Program-made: the position numbers and the translations under genes
NCBI RefSeq assembly: GCF_964204645.1
Contig: NC_134027.1
Coordinates: 27,578,485 to 27,642,484, forward strand
Direction: 5' to 3'
DNA from: Tubulanus polymorphus
Taxonomy: Eukaryota > Nemertea > Palaeonemertea > Tubulaniformes > Tubulanidae
DNA length: 64,000 nt
Part shown: positions 1-11,100 of the stretch, in pieces
How the letters are laid out: every line of letters starts with the position of its first letter
How positions within the stretch are numbered: position 1 is the stretch's first letter
The notes under the pieces: model-generated
Told to the model about the DNA's origin: nothing
Databases searched by the model: none
Seen by the model: only the letters and a program-made list of their open reading frames with translations

Positions 1-490
1 TATATGTTTCAGCTCAAGTTCTTGCTCAATGTTGCATTGTTAGTTCATTGAAGCTGGGAATAATTATAGATTTTACAACCATATTGAGTAGAAATAGCAA
101 ATATTCTTAAGAATCTTTTTAATAATATTTACACAATAGTTCTAAAAAGTAGTTTATCTAAAGTAAAATGTATTTCAAAGTATATTTACTTCTAGACCGC
201 AAGATAAAATCCTAGGTCGAAAAGTTTGGCTAAAATCCAGACAAATAGAGACACGAGGTGATATTCCGTAGTGAAAAAAAAATCAATATCATAAACGATC
301 AAAGTCTGACAAAATACAAACAGAAATGAGCCGTTGGCCGTCATTGATTGAATAAATGAGCAAATTATTTCAAATTTTTTGAATATACAATCATCGGTTG
401 ATTTAAATCAGAATTTTGTTTTTGTATTGTCTATGTGTTTCCTCATGCTGTCCCAGATCTCAGTATGTATCGGTGTATCCGGATACTCAC

Positions 491-1880
491 CGGGTAAGTT
501 ATCATCTAATGGACTTTCAGCATCGGTATCGAGTTCAGGCGTACCAACACGAGGTCTTACCGATACAGGACCTTCACGACGAACTACTGAATAACTATAG
601 AAACAACAGGGGTAGGGTTAGGGGGTGCATTGTATTCAGATAAGGGTTATTCGAACTTTAGGTATAAACACTTACCCAGGATCTGCGTAATCATCTATAC
701 TGGTATCTACTTCTTGAGAGCCGTCATCAATAGGTGGCACTGGTGTAGCGAACATACGACTTAACATGGTTGAATTGAGCAATGTACTGGATAAACCAGC
801 GGTATATTGAGGGGACGGTTTAGGTGGAGGCGGGGTCCGTGGAACAGCAGCAAACGTAGCAGTCGGTACAAGAGCAGCAGCAATATGAGCCTGTAATACA
901 ACAATATGAGCCTGTAATACAACAATATGAGCCTGTAATACAACAATATGAGCCTGTAATACAACAATATGAGCCTGTAATACAACAATATGAGCCTGTA
1001 ATACAACAATATGAGCCTGTAATACAACAATATGAGCCTGTAATACAACAATATGAGCCTGTAATACAACAATATGAGCCTGTAATACAACAATATGAGC
1101 CTGTAATACAACAATATGAGCCTGTAATACAACAATATGAGCCTGTAATACAACAATATGAGCCTGTAATACAACAATATGAGCCTGTAATACAACAATA
1201 TAAGCCTGTAATACAACAATATGAGCCTGTAATATAACAATATACAGTCAGCATCACCAGTAGTAGCAGCAGCAGCAGCTACGACAGCAGCAGCAGCTGC
1301 AGCTACGACAGCAGCAGCAGCAGCAGCAAGTAAGACTCCAGTGTAAGTATGATGATTGATGGTTCTAAGGATGTCAGATACTGCACCGCCATCAATGTGT
1401 TAACTGTTAGTTACAGTCTAATTAACGGGCACCGGACAAACCAGATTTACTGAAGAAAATATGGGTTTGTGAAAATATGCAATCAGATTAAACTTAAACC
1501 ACAACTCCAGAATTTTGTTTTAGAAAATCTAGATTTAGACATTGTGTAAAAACAACGGCTAGATACTAGATACTAGGCTTCGGTAGCTCTGTGGGATAAA
1601 GCGTAATCAATGTTGTTGCATTCACCATCACACTAACATTCTATTAACATTATCAATAAAGTTAATTGAATGATTGTCATAAATGACAAGTTGGTTCTTG
1701 TGATTCGGCTTCAAAACTTCACTTTTGGACGAAAACCAATCTTCGAAACAGTATCCGCGCTCACAGCCTAGTGGAGGATTACTTATTAATGCATATTCAA
1801 TCCTGTTTAACACTTACAAACTCATTTTTCTGCATCTTTTTTCGTTTTTTAGATCCCTTAGCTGCAGTTTCAGTCGCCAT
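491..1880 (-). CDS. Unrecognised protein, 5' part of a gene (partial, runs toward the left edge)
   Basis: Three exons join in frame on the minus strand: 1818-1880, 676-890 and 491-594. Exon 1 opens with MATETAAKGSKKRKK, a lysine-rich basic start, at an ATG in the context CAAGATGGCG, and ends at GTAAGT in phase 0. Exon 2 starts with AHIAAALVP, contains the proline-rich stretch PRTPPPPKPSP and an acidic segment (IDDGSQEVDTSIDDYADPG), and ends at GTAAGT. Exon 3 continues as YSVVRREGPVSVRPR and reaches GTGAGT in phase 1, so more exons must lie to the left. Composition suggests a largely disordered protein. I do not recognise the family. The open start of exon 2 is the main doubt: any acceptor in the neighbouring 21-bp array would keep the frame. 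The exon chain is supported by consistent phases and donor sites; function is unknown. Confidence 0.6.
891..1247 (-). repeat. 21-bp minisatellite carrying a 3' splice acceptor in every unit
   Basis: Seventeen 21-bp units, 16 nearly identical and one divergent at the right end. Read on the minus strand, the direction of the gene that contains it, each unit ends in TTGTTGTATTACAG followed by GCT, which resembles a 3' splice site. A branch-point-like TGCTGAC lies just upstream of the first unit (about 1249-1255). The unit length is a multiple of three and the gene's frame stays open through all units, reading as the heptad AHIVVLQ. Confidence 0.9.
1262..1329. repeat. Imperfect AGC/GCA triplet tract
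   Basis: Runs of AGC triplets interrupted by ACG and TGC lie next to the splice-site array. On the minus strand it reads as GCT/GCTGTC repeats in the intron. It is probably a simple-sequence tract; no exon is called here because no matching acceptor and donor pair was seen. Confidence 0.75.
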
Positions 1881-3046
1881 CTTGTAAACAAACCGTGACT
1901 ACAATCACGATCAGGTTCGAATCCCATAAAAGGAACTAACAATCAAATCCAATCTGTCTTTATTGGTCCTCAAATTTCGGGCAGTATGATTATTTTTCCT
2001 ATAGCGATAACGACAGCGAGGCCAAACTGCGCGAACTAGTGCCCAAATGATAATTATTCCTCTATGATTTAAGTGTAAATAGTGTTTAGAAATTTGCAAT
2101 AATATTTCGCTTACCGAGGAGACAAAAACGTTTGAAATCAAAACCGCAAGAAAGAACGAACACTGAGCACACGCTGATTTACAAATGTCCAACATAATAT
2201 TTTATTTCTCATCATTACATAGATATATATGCCAAACATTAACGTTATAATTATGGCTAATCGATTAATGGTTTAATTAAAGCACATTTCATAGGATAGG
2301 GCCCAAAATATATTATGCTTACATGAACCAACAAGTTTATTGATAACCCATTTTAACATCAATACTGTCTTAACAAACAGGAACAGCAGTTAAATCTATC
2401 ACTAAATCCAGTTTATCTGGTTTTATAGCTACATAGTAGTCTTGGGCAAAATGAAATTAATTTTTCAATTTCAAATTTGTCTTTTTCAATATTTCTCATC
2501 GTTGGTATTTGAAGCATTTAAATGTGTGTAAAATGTGAAAAATAATTTATCATCAAACGTCACAATTTGGAATTTAATTTGCCGGAGTAAATGGAAACAG
2601 CAGAATAAAAATGGCATCAGCTGCGGCACACACAATTAAAACATTAATGACAGATACTTATATCACATATATATCATATAAGTATAATTATAAGTGCATG
2701 TTTATGTCAGACCTATCGATGAATATTATAAATAGGCCTTGAAATAAATAGCTTCTTAAAACCAAAAGATATTTACACACCATCAGTTGATCCCAATCAG
2801 AATAAAAGTAAAAACCAATAGATAAAATGATCTTAAGTAAACATGTTTAAGTAAACATGTTTTAACTGAGAATGTTACAAGTGGAATTTCATTGTTCTTA
2901 GGGCTGGAAATTAAACATACATAGTTTTGTCTTAGACGCAGATGTTAAAATGTCTGTTATCAATCTACAGTAAAACTCACAATTTTGTCATCATTCATTA
3001 CTGGCTATAGACTTCACTCATTAGTGAGATCACAGGTTTAACTTGG

Positions 3047-3082
3047 AGCATGGACGTATAATCTAGTTTATACGTCCATGCT
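3047..3082. repeat. Perfect 15-bp hairpin
   Basis: The arms AGCATGGACGTATAA and TTATACGTCCATGCT are separated by 6 bases. The flanks also pair weakly (TTGG/TGG). It could form an RNA hairpin if transcribed, or it may be a short foldback relic. Confidence 0.7.
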
Positions 3083-3347
3083 TGGAGTGAACCATTTAGG
3101 CCCAACTCGGATGTCTTTTGATTTTGTAATATCTTTATGACACTATAAACATAAATTGTGACATCCAATTCAGATATTAGTCAAGTTTGACAAATCTTTC
3201 ACAGTCCCAAAAGGTCTGAGTTGCCTGTTCTCCAGTAATTTTTGAGTCCTGATTCGTATTCAAATTCAATTTAACGTGCAAGTTATAATTTGATCGTCCC
3301 AATTATGACAACTTAATCAGTGAGTTCAACTCTATTACAATGTAAGG

Positions 3348-3511
3348 GATCATTCATTTATTACGTACACATTTGGGGAGGGGGAGGGGGTCAGTGCAAT
3401 TGTGTACTGTAATGCATAATGTATATGAAAAAATGGCCGCTTTGGCGTACAGAGGGGGAGGGGGGTTGAAAAATTCAAATTTTTTGCGTACGTAATAAAT
3501 GAACGATCCCT
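3348..3511. mobile_element. Palindromic MITE with G-rich core, copy 1 (family E)
   Basis: Imperfect terminal inverted repeats of about 24 bp begin GGGATCATTCATTTATTACG and mirror ATAAATGAACGATCCC. The core carries two G-rich blocks (GGGGAGGGGGAGGGGG and GAGGGGGAGGGGGG). A near-identical copy lies in opposite orientation at 16858-17022. There is no coding capacity, so it would have to be non-autonomous. Confidence 0.85.
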
Positions 3512-3516
3512 AAGGA

Positions 3517-3604
3517 CCCAGTTCCACAGTTGTGAGTTAAGATTTGACTTGAAAATGAACTATTTCAATTCAAGAGTTAACTCTAACTCAGGTGGAACCA
3601 GGTC
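3517..3604. mobile_element. Foldback element, family A (CCCAGTTCCACAG type)
   Basis: An inverted-repeat element starting ACCCAGTTCCACAGTTGTG and ending in a mirror of it, with TGAAAATGAACTA in the centre. Other copies in the window: 24240-24337, 36417-36527, 43623-43731, 47805-47903, 54343-54452 and 61470-61584. Partial or tandem derivatives: about 9050-9205, 38729-39008, 54453-54560 and 60110-60250. This copy abuts the right end of the family E element. Confidence 0.8.
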
Positions 3605-4668
3605 AAGGTGGTAATATTCATAGGATTGCTCATCACTTCAGGACATATTCAATCATTGATCGAAAACTAATCAATAAGTGCCCTGTATACTATGCATATG
3701 AAAGTTTTTGAGGCCATTAAGAATTATTTGACATTTGGTCGTTCGTAGAAATCTGCAGATTCGATCATGTGACTTCTATGTCATCAGGTTCACACAACCT
3801 GATCTAAAAAGTAACATTGATTGATTACACGTATGAGATTAAATTCCCTACCAGAAAATGCAATACGCATACAATAATAGCAAGTATTCAAGAATGTTAA
3901 CTTCAATTCGGTTAGATTTCAATCGTTGAAAATTAAGAGTTTTATAGAATTTGATTTGAAATCCATGGATCTTTTATCAATGCAATTAAACAAGCCGTAC
4001 TGATCAGGGTCGCTAGCAAGAGTTGGGGGGGGGGGGGACAGGGGGTTTATACTGGCTCTGTGTATACTAGACTTCATTGTGTCTTATATCTCTGTTGGGT
4101 TTTCTAGAAGATTGGTTATTTTCAACGTTTAAAATCTAACTTTATTTGGATTTGGATGTTACAGATAAACCGATATTTCAGCTATATACATAGTAGTAAA
4201 CAGTTTTGTTACTGAAAAATAAATGAGATATATAGTTTGCTGTTTCAACCAAATCAATCATATAATTCTTGATCGGTAAATAATATTTCTAATTAAACAA
4301 TCATAAATAATAACAAAGATTCTACAAAACGATATGTTGTACAAGTATCACATCATTTAGAAACAAAAACCACAGTTTCACATCTCAACCTTTTGATAAC
4401 CTTAGTTCGAAAATATCAGGTCACTAGACTTGAAAATGAGCAACTATCAACACTTGTCACTTCAGTGCGCAATCTACCCGTCAATCTGTGCCTTACATTT
4501 ACTACCAGACATAAGATAAATGTTTCACACAAATCCCAGGGAAAATATTGCCATTTACCGACTGAAATATAACCCATTAGGAAGGAGGGATTTAAGATCA
4601 TTAATAGCAGCAATAATGTGTGCGGTTAGCGTTGTAGACACGTCCCTAACAACCACATAATATAATCA

Positions 4669-6896
4669 TTAATCTAATTTCTCGACGAGCTTAGAAACAA
4701 TGGCTTTCATACACGCTCCACGGGACTTCGCCGTTTCGAGAACTTCTGCGTGATTGGGCGAATCATCATTGTCATAATCCATTATACATTTGTTAGTGAC
4801 GAGGCTCATACCAAACACACGTAAACCGGAATGTCGCGCGACGATTACTTCATGCACAGTACTCATACCTGTATCAGACAAGAAATAAACGCATTCCGAT
4901 CATTAATAATACTTACATTCATCTATTCAAAATAACTGAACGATAAATCTAATTGATTCTATAGCAAATGTCTGGGTCTATAGACTAGACTATAATTCTT
5001 GAATCAGCTCGTTTCTGAGGGAATAGTCAAGGCTAGGCGGCTAGGCTATTAAACTGAAATGACCTCAGACAGACTTTAAGAGAGTTGAAATAATTTATTA
5101 TTTACCTACCCATTCACAAAGACATTTCATTTCAATTTCTCAAAAGGGCAAAAGTCAAGAGAAATAAGGATCAGATATCGGACAAAATTGATACCTGATT
5201 TTATGTGGAATATTGATTGACATTTGGTTTCTTACCTGTGACATCTGCTCCGAGAAGGCTTAGCAGACGACATTCAGCTTGAGTTTCAAAACACGGTCCT
5301 CCTTGCATCACGTAAACACCATTGCGTATGTAATCACCATAACCCAAGTCTTTAGCAATCTCTGTACCGAGTTTATGAAGTTTTTTGTCGTATGCAGTTG
5401 TCATAGAAGGAAATCTAGTTCCATATCTGTAATACAATGAATGAATGAATAATCTATGAAAATGTTCTGAAGAAGTAAAGCAATTCAATATATAATCTAA
5501 AACGTTTGCTACAAAAGGATCATAAAATAACTAGTTTTTTCATGTAACGCTTTGATCTATTGATAAATGAAAGACAAACTGGCCCTATTTTTAATTCTTA
5601 TCTTAAAACGTTTAAAATAATCACATGTTTTATTCGTCAAAATGTGATAATATTTAAGATCATGTGGATCAACTGATAACTATAAATGATAACATTCAAA
5701 CAACTCTAAAATTTGGCAACAAAAACAAAATAAATATGACATTTAGACGACCTCAGTTTGTTTGAAGTAGGACCGCTGAAAACAAGAATAAATTACATTT
5801 CTGCGTACCTCTCATCATTAATACCCATTAGAGGATTATTTCCAGCAAATCCTGGTAAATTGATGTGATCTTTGATAATCATTATATCACCAACATTATA
5901 ACTTCTATTCAAACCACCAGCTGCGTTCGTAACAATCAGAGTTTTCACTCCCATATGTGCCATCACTCTCACTGGTTTAGCACACTGAAAATTCATCAAA
6001 TTACTAATTACAAATATCTGTATCTTATGTAGGAAGTAATTTGATCTGTGTTGAAATTATAATCAATATCTTACCAGCCATAAAGGATAACCTTCATATG
6101 GGTGAATCCTACCCTGCATGCAAACTGTAGGCTTCCCTTTTAGATATCCAAATACAAGTTTTCCAACATGACCAGGCACTAAACAATCGAATTAATATAT
6201 CATTAAAAAAACTTAATATTCAATAGATAAATTTTCTGAATTTCCAAATGAATACCCACCGGTGCTAACAGGGAATCCAGGTATTTCCTCGTAAGGGAAC
6301 GCTACTTTATTTTCTAAAGAATCGGCAAGACTTCCCAATCCTGAACCGCAAATAATTCCAACTTCAGGTGGATTTAATTCTATTTTCTCTAGTAGAAAAT
6401 TGGCGATGTTTTTTATTTCTTCATAGCTAGAGTAGAAATATATAAAAGCAAAAGCTAAAGTAATATATAAAATATGTACCAATATCTGAGTTATTATATT
6501 GAACACCAGATGACCCCCAGTGACAGATGCAACATTATAGTCCTTCACATGGTGTGTGCATTACACTCCTATATTTCAACCAATCACAACACGATAATTC
6601 GACCGCACCTCCAAATCGATGGAATTATCAATCAATAACAACTATGTTTTGGGTGAAAACCAATGACGTTGACAATCCCATAGCCTTTTGCCAACCCAAA
6701 CCTACGATTCTTGTATTGGCCTATCTTTTAGCCCAGAGTATTTTTTAAAGAATTTGAATTTTTTGACAACTCCCCGAGCCTTCTTCACTGGCTTCAGTCA
6801 CCACATTTTGAATTTAGATATTTTTCATAATTACTCAATGACAACGCTAGCTTACCTGTAAGTTGTTGCAGCAGATGCAGTAGAAGTGGATGTCAT
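4669..6896 (-). CDS. PNP: Purine nucleoside phosphorylase
   Basis: Cleaves purine nucleosides with phosphate to free base plus (deoxy)ribose 1-phosphate, in cytosolic purine salvage. Six exons on the minus strand join in phase: 6856-6896, 6260-6426, 6075-6178, 5809-5984, 5236-5426 and 4669-4868, giving 292 residues (human PNP is 289). Family motifs are all visible: the phosphate loop [44 protein letters not shown], the purine-site segment [12 protein letters not shown] and [13 protein letters not shown] near the C terminus. The ATG at 6896 gives a short Ser/Thr/Ala-rich start ([14 protein letters not shown]), and exon 1 ends at GTAAGC. The neighbour OXA1L starts 574 bp away in the opposite direction, so a shared promoter is likely. 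No broken or missing motif was seen. Confidence 0.96.
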
Positions 6897-7470
6897 GTTT
6901 GTCAAATTTAGGTAAAACCTTGTAAGCACGGTGTAAAAGTCTCGGTCGATGTAAATCTATGAAATGTTTGGGACTGTGCCAACAGCCACTATTTAATACT
7001 AATAGTATGACGTCAATAACCGATTTACCGCCTGTGAAATAATTACTGACTGTTCGGCCTATAATCTATTTATTCACTACTTTCGGGGTTATTTATGTTA
7101 TCAGTTATGGAAAATATATGTTTATAAATTGTATCCATAAAACGGTATAAAATATCATTGAAAATTGAGGGAACTTTAACGCGTATGAATCTCACAATCG
7201 ATCCATTCATAAAAATGCAAAAACATGTCGGGACTCGAACCCGAACTGATATCGTCAGCATAGATAGGTCCAATCCGCGTACTGGAAGTTTCAATTTTAA
7301 TTATTTTAGTTTTGTATTTCAAACTAATGCGTGTATGTTTCTTATTAATGATTATAAGAGCATCAATGAAGTATGTTGAATTGAATTGGGTCTTGGATTA
7401 GATATGGTTTATGTACCATGTTGGTTGATAGTTGAGGAATCTCGGGACAAATTCAATTCAATTAACTAAT
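6897..7470. promoter_or_regulatory. Head-to-head intergenic region between PNP and OXA1L, with a tRNA-like fragment
   Basis: The two ATGs face away from each other here, so both promoters must fit in this interval. On the minus strand at about 7222-7250 there is a T-arm-like stem, CGGGTTCGAGTCCCG, containing a box B match. The matching acceptor stem of a full tRNA is absent, so this is a tRNA-derived fragment and not a tRNA gene. No clear TATA box was identified. Confidence 0.5.
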
Positions 7471-10205
7471 ATGGCGGCGTCAATCGTACAGTTCGCTGTA
7501 CATGTTGCCGGCCGGCGTTTATGTTTAACTTATACCGGCAATACAACACGAATATATCAATCAATTCACGTAAGCATTAATTAGCGGTTAATTAAGTCGG
7601 ATCAATTAACGCCTGTGTTTGTTATACTGTGTACGTTCATTCAATTCTCCATCCATAGAACAATTCAATTCAATCGAAATTTATTTATTTTTACAGAGAA
7701 ACATACAGCACAGTTCAGTACGGAGATTCTCAGCTCCGAGTCGGTGCCAGCCGATTTTACCAGTACAACACTCGGTGGTCAGTTCAATAAGACTGTTTGA
7801 TAAACCGCGACAGTCGTCTGTCATTTATGGTGCATTCATACGATACAATAGTAATGAAACAGCAACAGCAGCAGCAGGGGTGAGTTTAGTTAGTAACCTG
7901 TCTGTGGTTTAGTTTCACGATCGGATATTTTCACAAACCACACGTTGGTATAAGTCCATCCAATTATAGAAAGCTTACCACCAATCATTAGGTAACTAAC
8001 TAGGGTGAGTTGTATACGACGCAACGACTCACAACAGAGTCTCCACTTTAATTAACCCAATTATCTCAGAAGTAATACTGTTGACATCTGAGAAAACAAA
8101 CCCTCATGACTGAGATTATTGGAAACAAGACCTTACAATCTAACTGGTTCCTGTTTCATCAAAAATTATCATTTTGTCCTCTTTGAAAATATAAAGCAAT
8201 TAAACCAAAAATGAATGTCCAGTTAATTGTGCAAACTTCATAACGTCCAGTAGATATCAATAATTGTAGATATATCTAATGAGTATATTGAATTTCAGCA
8301 GACAACTGATGGCACCAGTCCAGTAGAGCAGACGTATACTGATGCGTATATACCAGAACCACCTCCGGTACCTGACGCTGCAGCTGCTGCTGTTGATGGT
8401 CTACCTGAATCCGCACAACTCGTATTAAACTCACTCGGCGAGCCGGCGATTACTAGTTTAGGACTGGGTTGTTGGTATACACCAGCCGGAGTGGTGCAGT
8501 TAGCTTTAGAGTCGTTACATGTGACGTGTGATTTACCGTGGTGGGCCGCTATAGTAGCAGGTACCAACACACCCTCCCCCCATTCAAAACTATAATTCCA
8601 GATTTTAAATTTTTATATAAAACAAAGAGTAATAAATTGTGAATACTTTTTAAAGGTACGTTGTTTGTGAGGTGTTGTATGTTCCCGCTTGTGATCCTGG
8701 CTCAACGTAATTCAGCCAGACTACACAATCACATGCCAGGGATGACTCGTTTACAAGACGCATTTTCTGAAGCGAGACTGACGAATAATCAATTAGAAGG
8801 TAAGGTGGTGCCACCCGGCTCCCTTCAAATCAGTATAATCTAGACGGGGGGAAGAGGACGGTCTTCCCTCACCCATACATTGATCTAGTTTTATCTAGGT
8901 TTGTTTTATTTCAGTTGCTCGAGCTGGAAATGAATTAATGACTTACATGTCAAAACATAGGATCCAACCATTTAAAAACATGCTCGTCCCAATGGCGCAA
9001 GTAAGTTCTCATTACCGGGATTCTGATACCAAAAATAGTTCATTAATCATTAAACATACACTGGACCCAGTTCCACAATCATTAAACCTACACTGGACCC
9101 AGTTCCACAATCATTAAACCTACACTGGACCCAGTTCCACAATTATTAAACCTTCACTGGACCCAGTTCCACAATTATTAAACCTACACTGGACCCAGTT
9201 CCACAGTTCTAAGATTTCACTCTAGAATTTGAAAATGAACTAACAGTAATTAAACAGTAACTCACACGTGTCAGTTTTGTACTATAAATCAGTGATATAT
9301 GTTACAGGTTCCGGTGTTTCTGTCTGTGTTTATGGGTTTAAGAAAGATGGCTAATTTACCGGTAGCTAGTATGACGACTGGTGGAATTCTCTGGTTTACT
9401 GATCTAACCCTCGCCGATAACTGGTACGGAATGCCTCTCATTACTATGGCTACATTTCTACTCACAATTGAGGTAAATTTCGGCATAATTTAAAGTTATT
9501 TCTGCGATGACCTTTGACTGATCGGTCATATTCAAAAAAATGATATTTGAGTTGTAGGTTGGTGTTGATGGTGTACGCGCTAGTTCTCAAACTCATGCTA
9601 TGAAATGGATTTTAAGAGCAATGCCTATTTTTATTTTACCAATGATCAGTAACTTCCCTGCTGTGAGTACAAGTATCCTCTACATAATTCTTGAACGTCA
9701 CTTTCCGCATTTTTGCATTTCATAAACTGAGTTATTTATTTCAGGCGATGTTGGTCTATTGGTTAACGTCAAATATGTTCTCTTTAACTCAAGTCGTTTT
9801 CCTGAAAATCCCTAAAGTTCGATCGTTCTTCAAAATTGAACCATTAGTAAAACACGCGCCCGGGGTCCAGAAAAAGAAGAAATTCATTCAAGGATTCAAA
9901 GAAAGTTAGTATCACACGATAACACACAGAAGACTGTGCTTGCCTCAGATTATCCTGTACCCCAGACTCTGCTTGATTTGGACTATTCTGTGCCCCGTGA
10001 TTTTCCTATTCCATTTCATGTTTTGACTCGCAGTGATTCAAGTTTATGCGTTTATTTTCTTTAAGCTTGGAATAATTCTAAAACGATGGCATCAGTCGAG
10101 GATCGAATGAGAGCTGATGAGAAAGCATTTCGTCAAGCGGGAATAGGACCGATTCAAAAAACATTCAAACACGACCCGACTAAAGTTGTCAAAAAGAAGA
10201 AATGA
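7471..10205 (+). CDS. OXA1L: Mitochondrial inner membrane insertase OXA1L
   Basis: YidC/Oxa1/Alb3-family insertase that puts mitochondrially encoded proteins into the inner membrane. Nine exons: 7471-7569, 7697-7879, 8299-8560, 8656-8799, 8915-9000, 9308-9472, 9558-9662, 9745-9904 and 10066-10205. All phases agree, giving 447 residues. The N terminus (MAASIVQFAVHVAGRRL) is basic and amphipathic, as expected of a mitochondrial presequence. The conserved core begins at LGLGCWYTPAGVVQLALESL and continues through PWWAAIVAG, QRNSARLHNHMPGM, VPVFLSVFMGLRKMANLPV, the WFTDLTLADNWYGMPLI loop and WILRAMPIFILPMISNFPA. The C-terminal tail is lysine-rich (VVKKKK), fitting the ribosome-binding tail of the family. 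The start ATGGCGGC resembles a TISU element. Intron 2 carries a family D repeat starting a few bases after the donor, and intron 5 a 32-bp tandem repeat. Confidence 0.95.
7889..8003. mobile_element. Short inverted-repeat element, family D (AGTAACCTGTCTGTGG type)
   Basis: It begins TAGTTAGTAACCTGTCTGTGG, crosses CACGATCGGATATTTTCAC and ends near TTAGGTAACTAACTA, so the tips form imperfect inverted repeats of about 14 bp. It begins a few bases after the OXA1L exon 2 donor. Relatives: 16478-16617 (reverse), 19028-19144 (reverse), 32929-32985 (partial, reverse), 43109-43224, 43777-43869 and 53633-53727. Confidence 0.75.
9050..9205 (+). repeat. 32-bp tandem repeat, about 5 copies, in OXA1L intron 5
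   Basis: The unit contains CACTGGACCCAGTTCCACAA followed by TTATTAAACCT or a close variant. The GACCCAGTTCCACA part is the tip of the family A foldback element, so this is a tandem expansion of an element end. Confidence 0.85.
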
Positions 10206-11100
10206 AATTCAAACGAATGAAACGATATATGATTGATTGATTGTATATAAGAGACTTGTGTTCGTTCAGTAAGGATTAGCTGTATTTAGTGCCACAGGTT
10301 GAAATTAATCCTCTTTGAAATGAATCATGAAAATATCATTATTGAAATAATGATGTATTAAAAAGAATTGTTGTTTAGATACATTAAAACATTTTTAACA
10401 TAAATCTTCAATTGTCTTGATTGATATCATTTTGATGGCTGTAAATCCTCAGTAACTGTAATTTTTACGGCTTTATTTCCTCGCAGCGTCTCCTGTCCCT
10501 GAATCAACGCATCGAAACAACCATTTACACAATATTTATTAAATGTTGATATTTATTAATTTCATTATAAAACTACAAGTGAAACAGATTTAAATTATAT
10601 GTTAATTGAAATAACATCGAGGTTATGGCTACATCCAACAATACCGGGGTTTTACGAACAAATCTCAGCCATCAGGACTATCGGTCAATATCAACATATC
10701 TTGTCACTATCAATCAATACTGTTATTAATTAATTAAACTAAAAACTATTGATCAAACATTCATAGCTACAATTCACTGTGGACAAAAGAGGCCATCTTG
10801 GATCCAGTTAATTTCTATAAATCAGTTCATCAAAATCCAAGATGGCCACAACAATAGGTGTTTTGATATGAAATGGCTTCTAATTGTCTTACAAATAGCT
10901 AATAATCATTATGTACAATCTGTTCTAGTTTGTCTATAAACAGCTTCTAATCAGTTACAGTATGTATGCAGGAAATAGAGGGTTCACAGGGAAATATGGC
11001 ACAAAGGGCGTCAGAAAACAGAGGATACATACTTGATAAATAGGCTTTCATACTGTAAGGGAGTGTAATACACTGAGTATGAATGTAATACTATGTAATA
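10206..11100. other. Convergent 3' flanks of OXA1L and PDP
   Basis: No exon is supported. The left part is the OXA1L 3' UTR, with an ATTAAA near 10380. An imperfect inverted repeat, GGCCATCTTGGATCC against AATCCAAGATGGCC, lies at about 10790-10845. Confidence 0.6.

Larger units (their letters stand above)
1881..4668. other. Intergenic stretch between the unknown gene and PNP
   Basis: AT-rich sequence without a credible exon. It holds a tRNA-like box B motif (GGTTCGAATCC) near 1914-1924, a perfect 15-bp hairpin at 3047-3082, a palindromic mobile element at 3348-3511, a foldback element at 3517-3604 and a 14-base poly-G run near 4025. The segment 3100-3240 resembles 44640-44770 and is probably another dispersed repeat. 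The right end is the 3' flank of PNP. Confidence 0.6.

Noticed and set aside
761-1257. Minus-strand frames with LILLYYR or CCITGSY heptads
   Set aside because: They are the other two frames of the 21-bp array. Only the third frame (AHIVVLQ) is continuous with the downstream exons.
7222-7250. tRNA gene on the minus strand
   Set aside because: Only the T-arm (CGGGTTCGAGTCCCG) is well formed; no acceptor stem or box A at the right distance.
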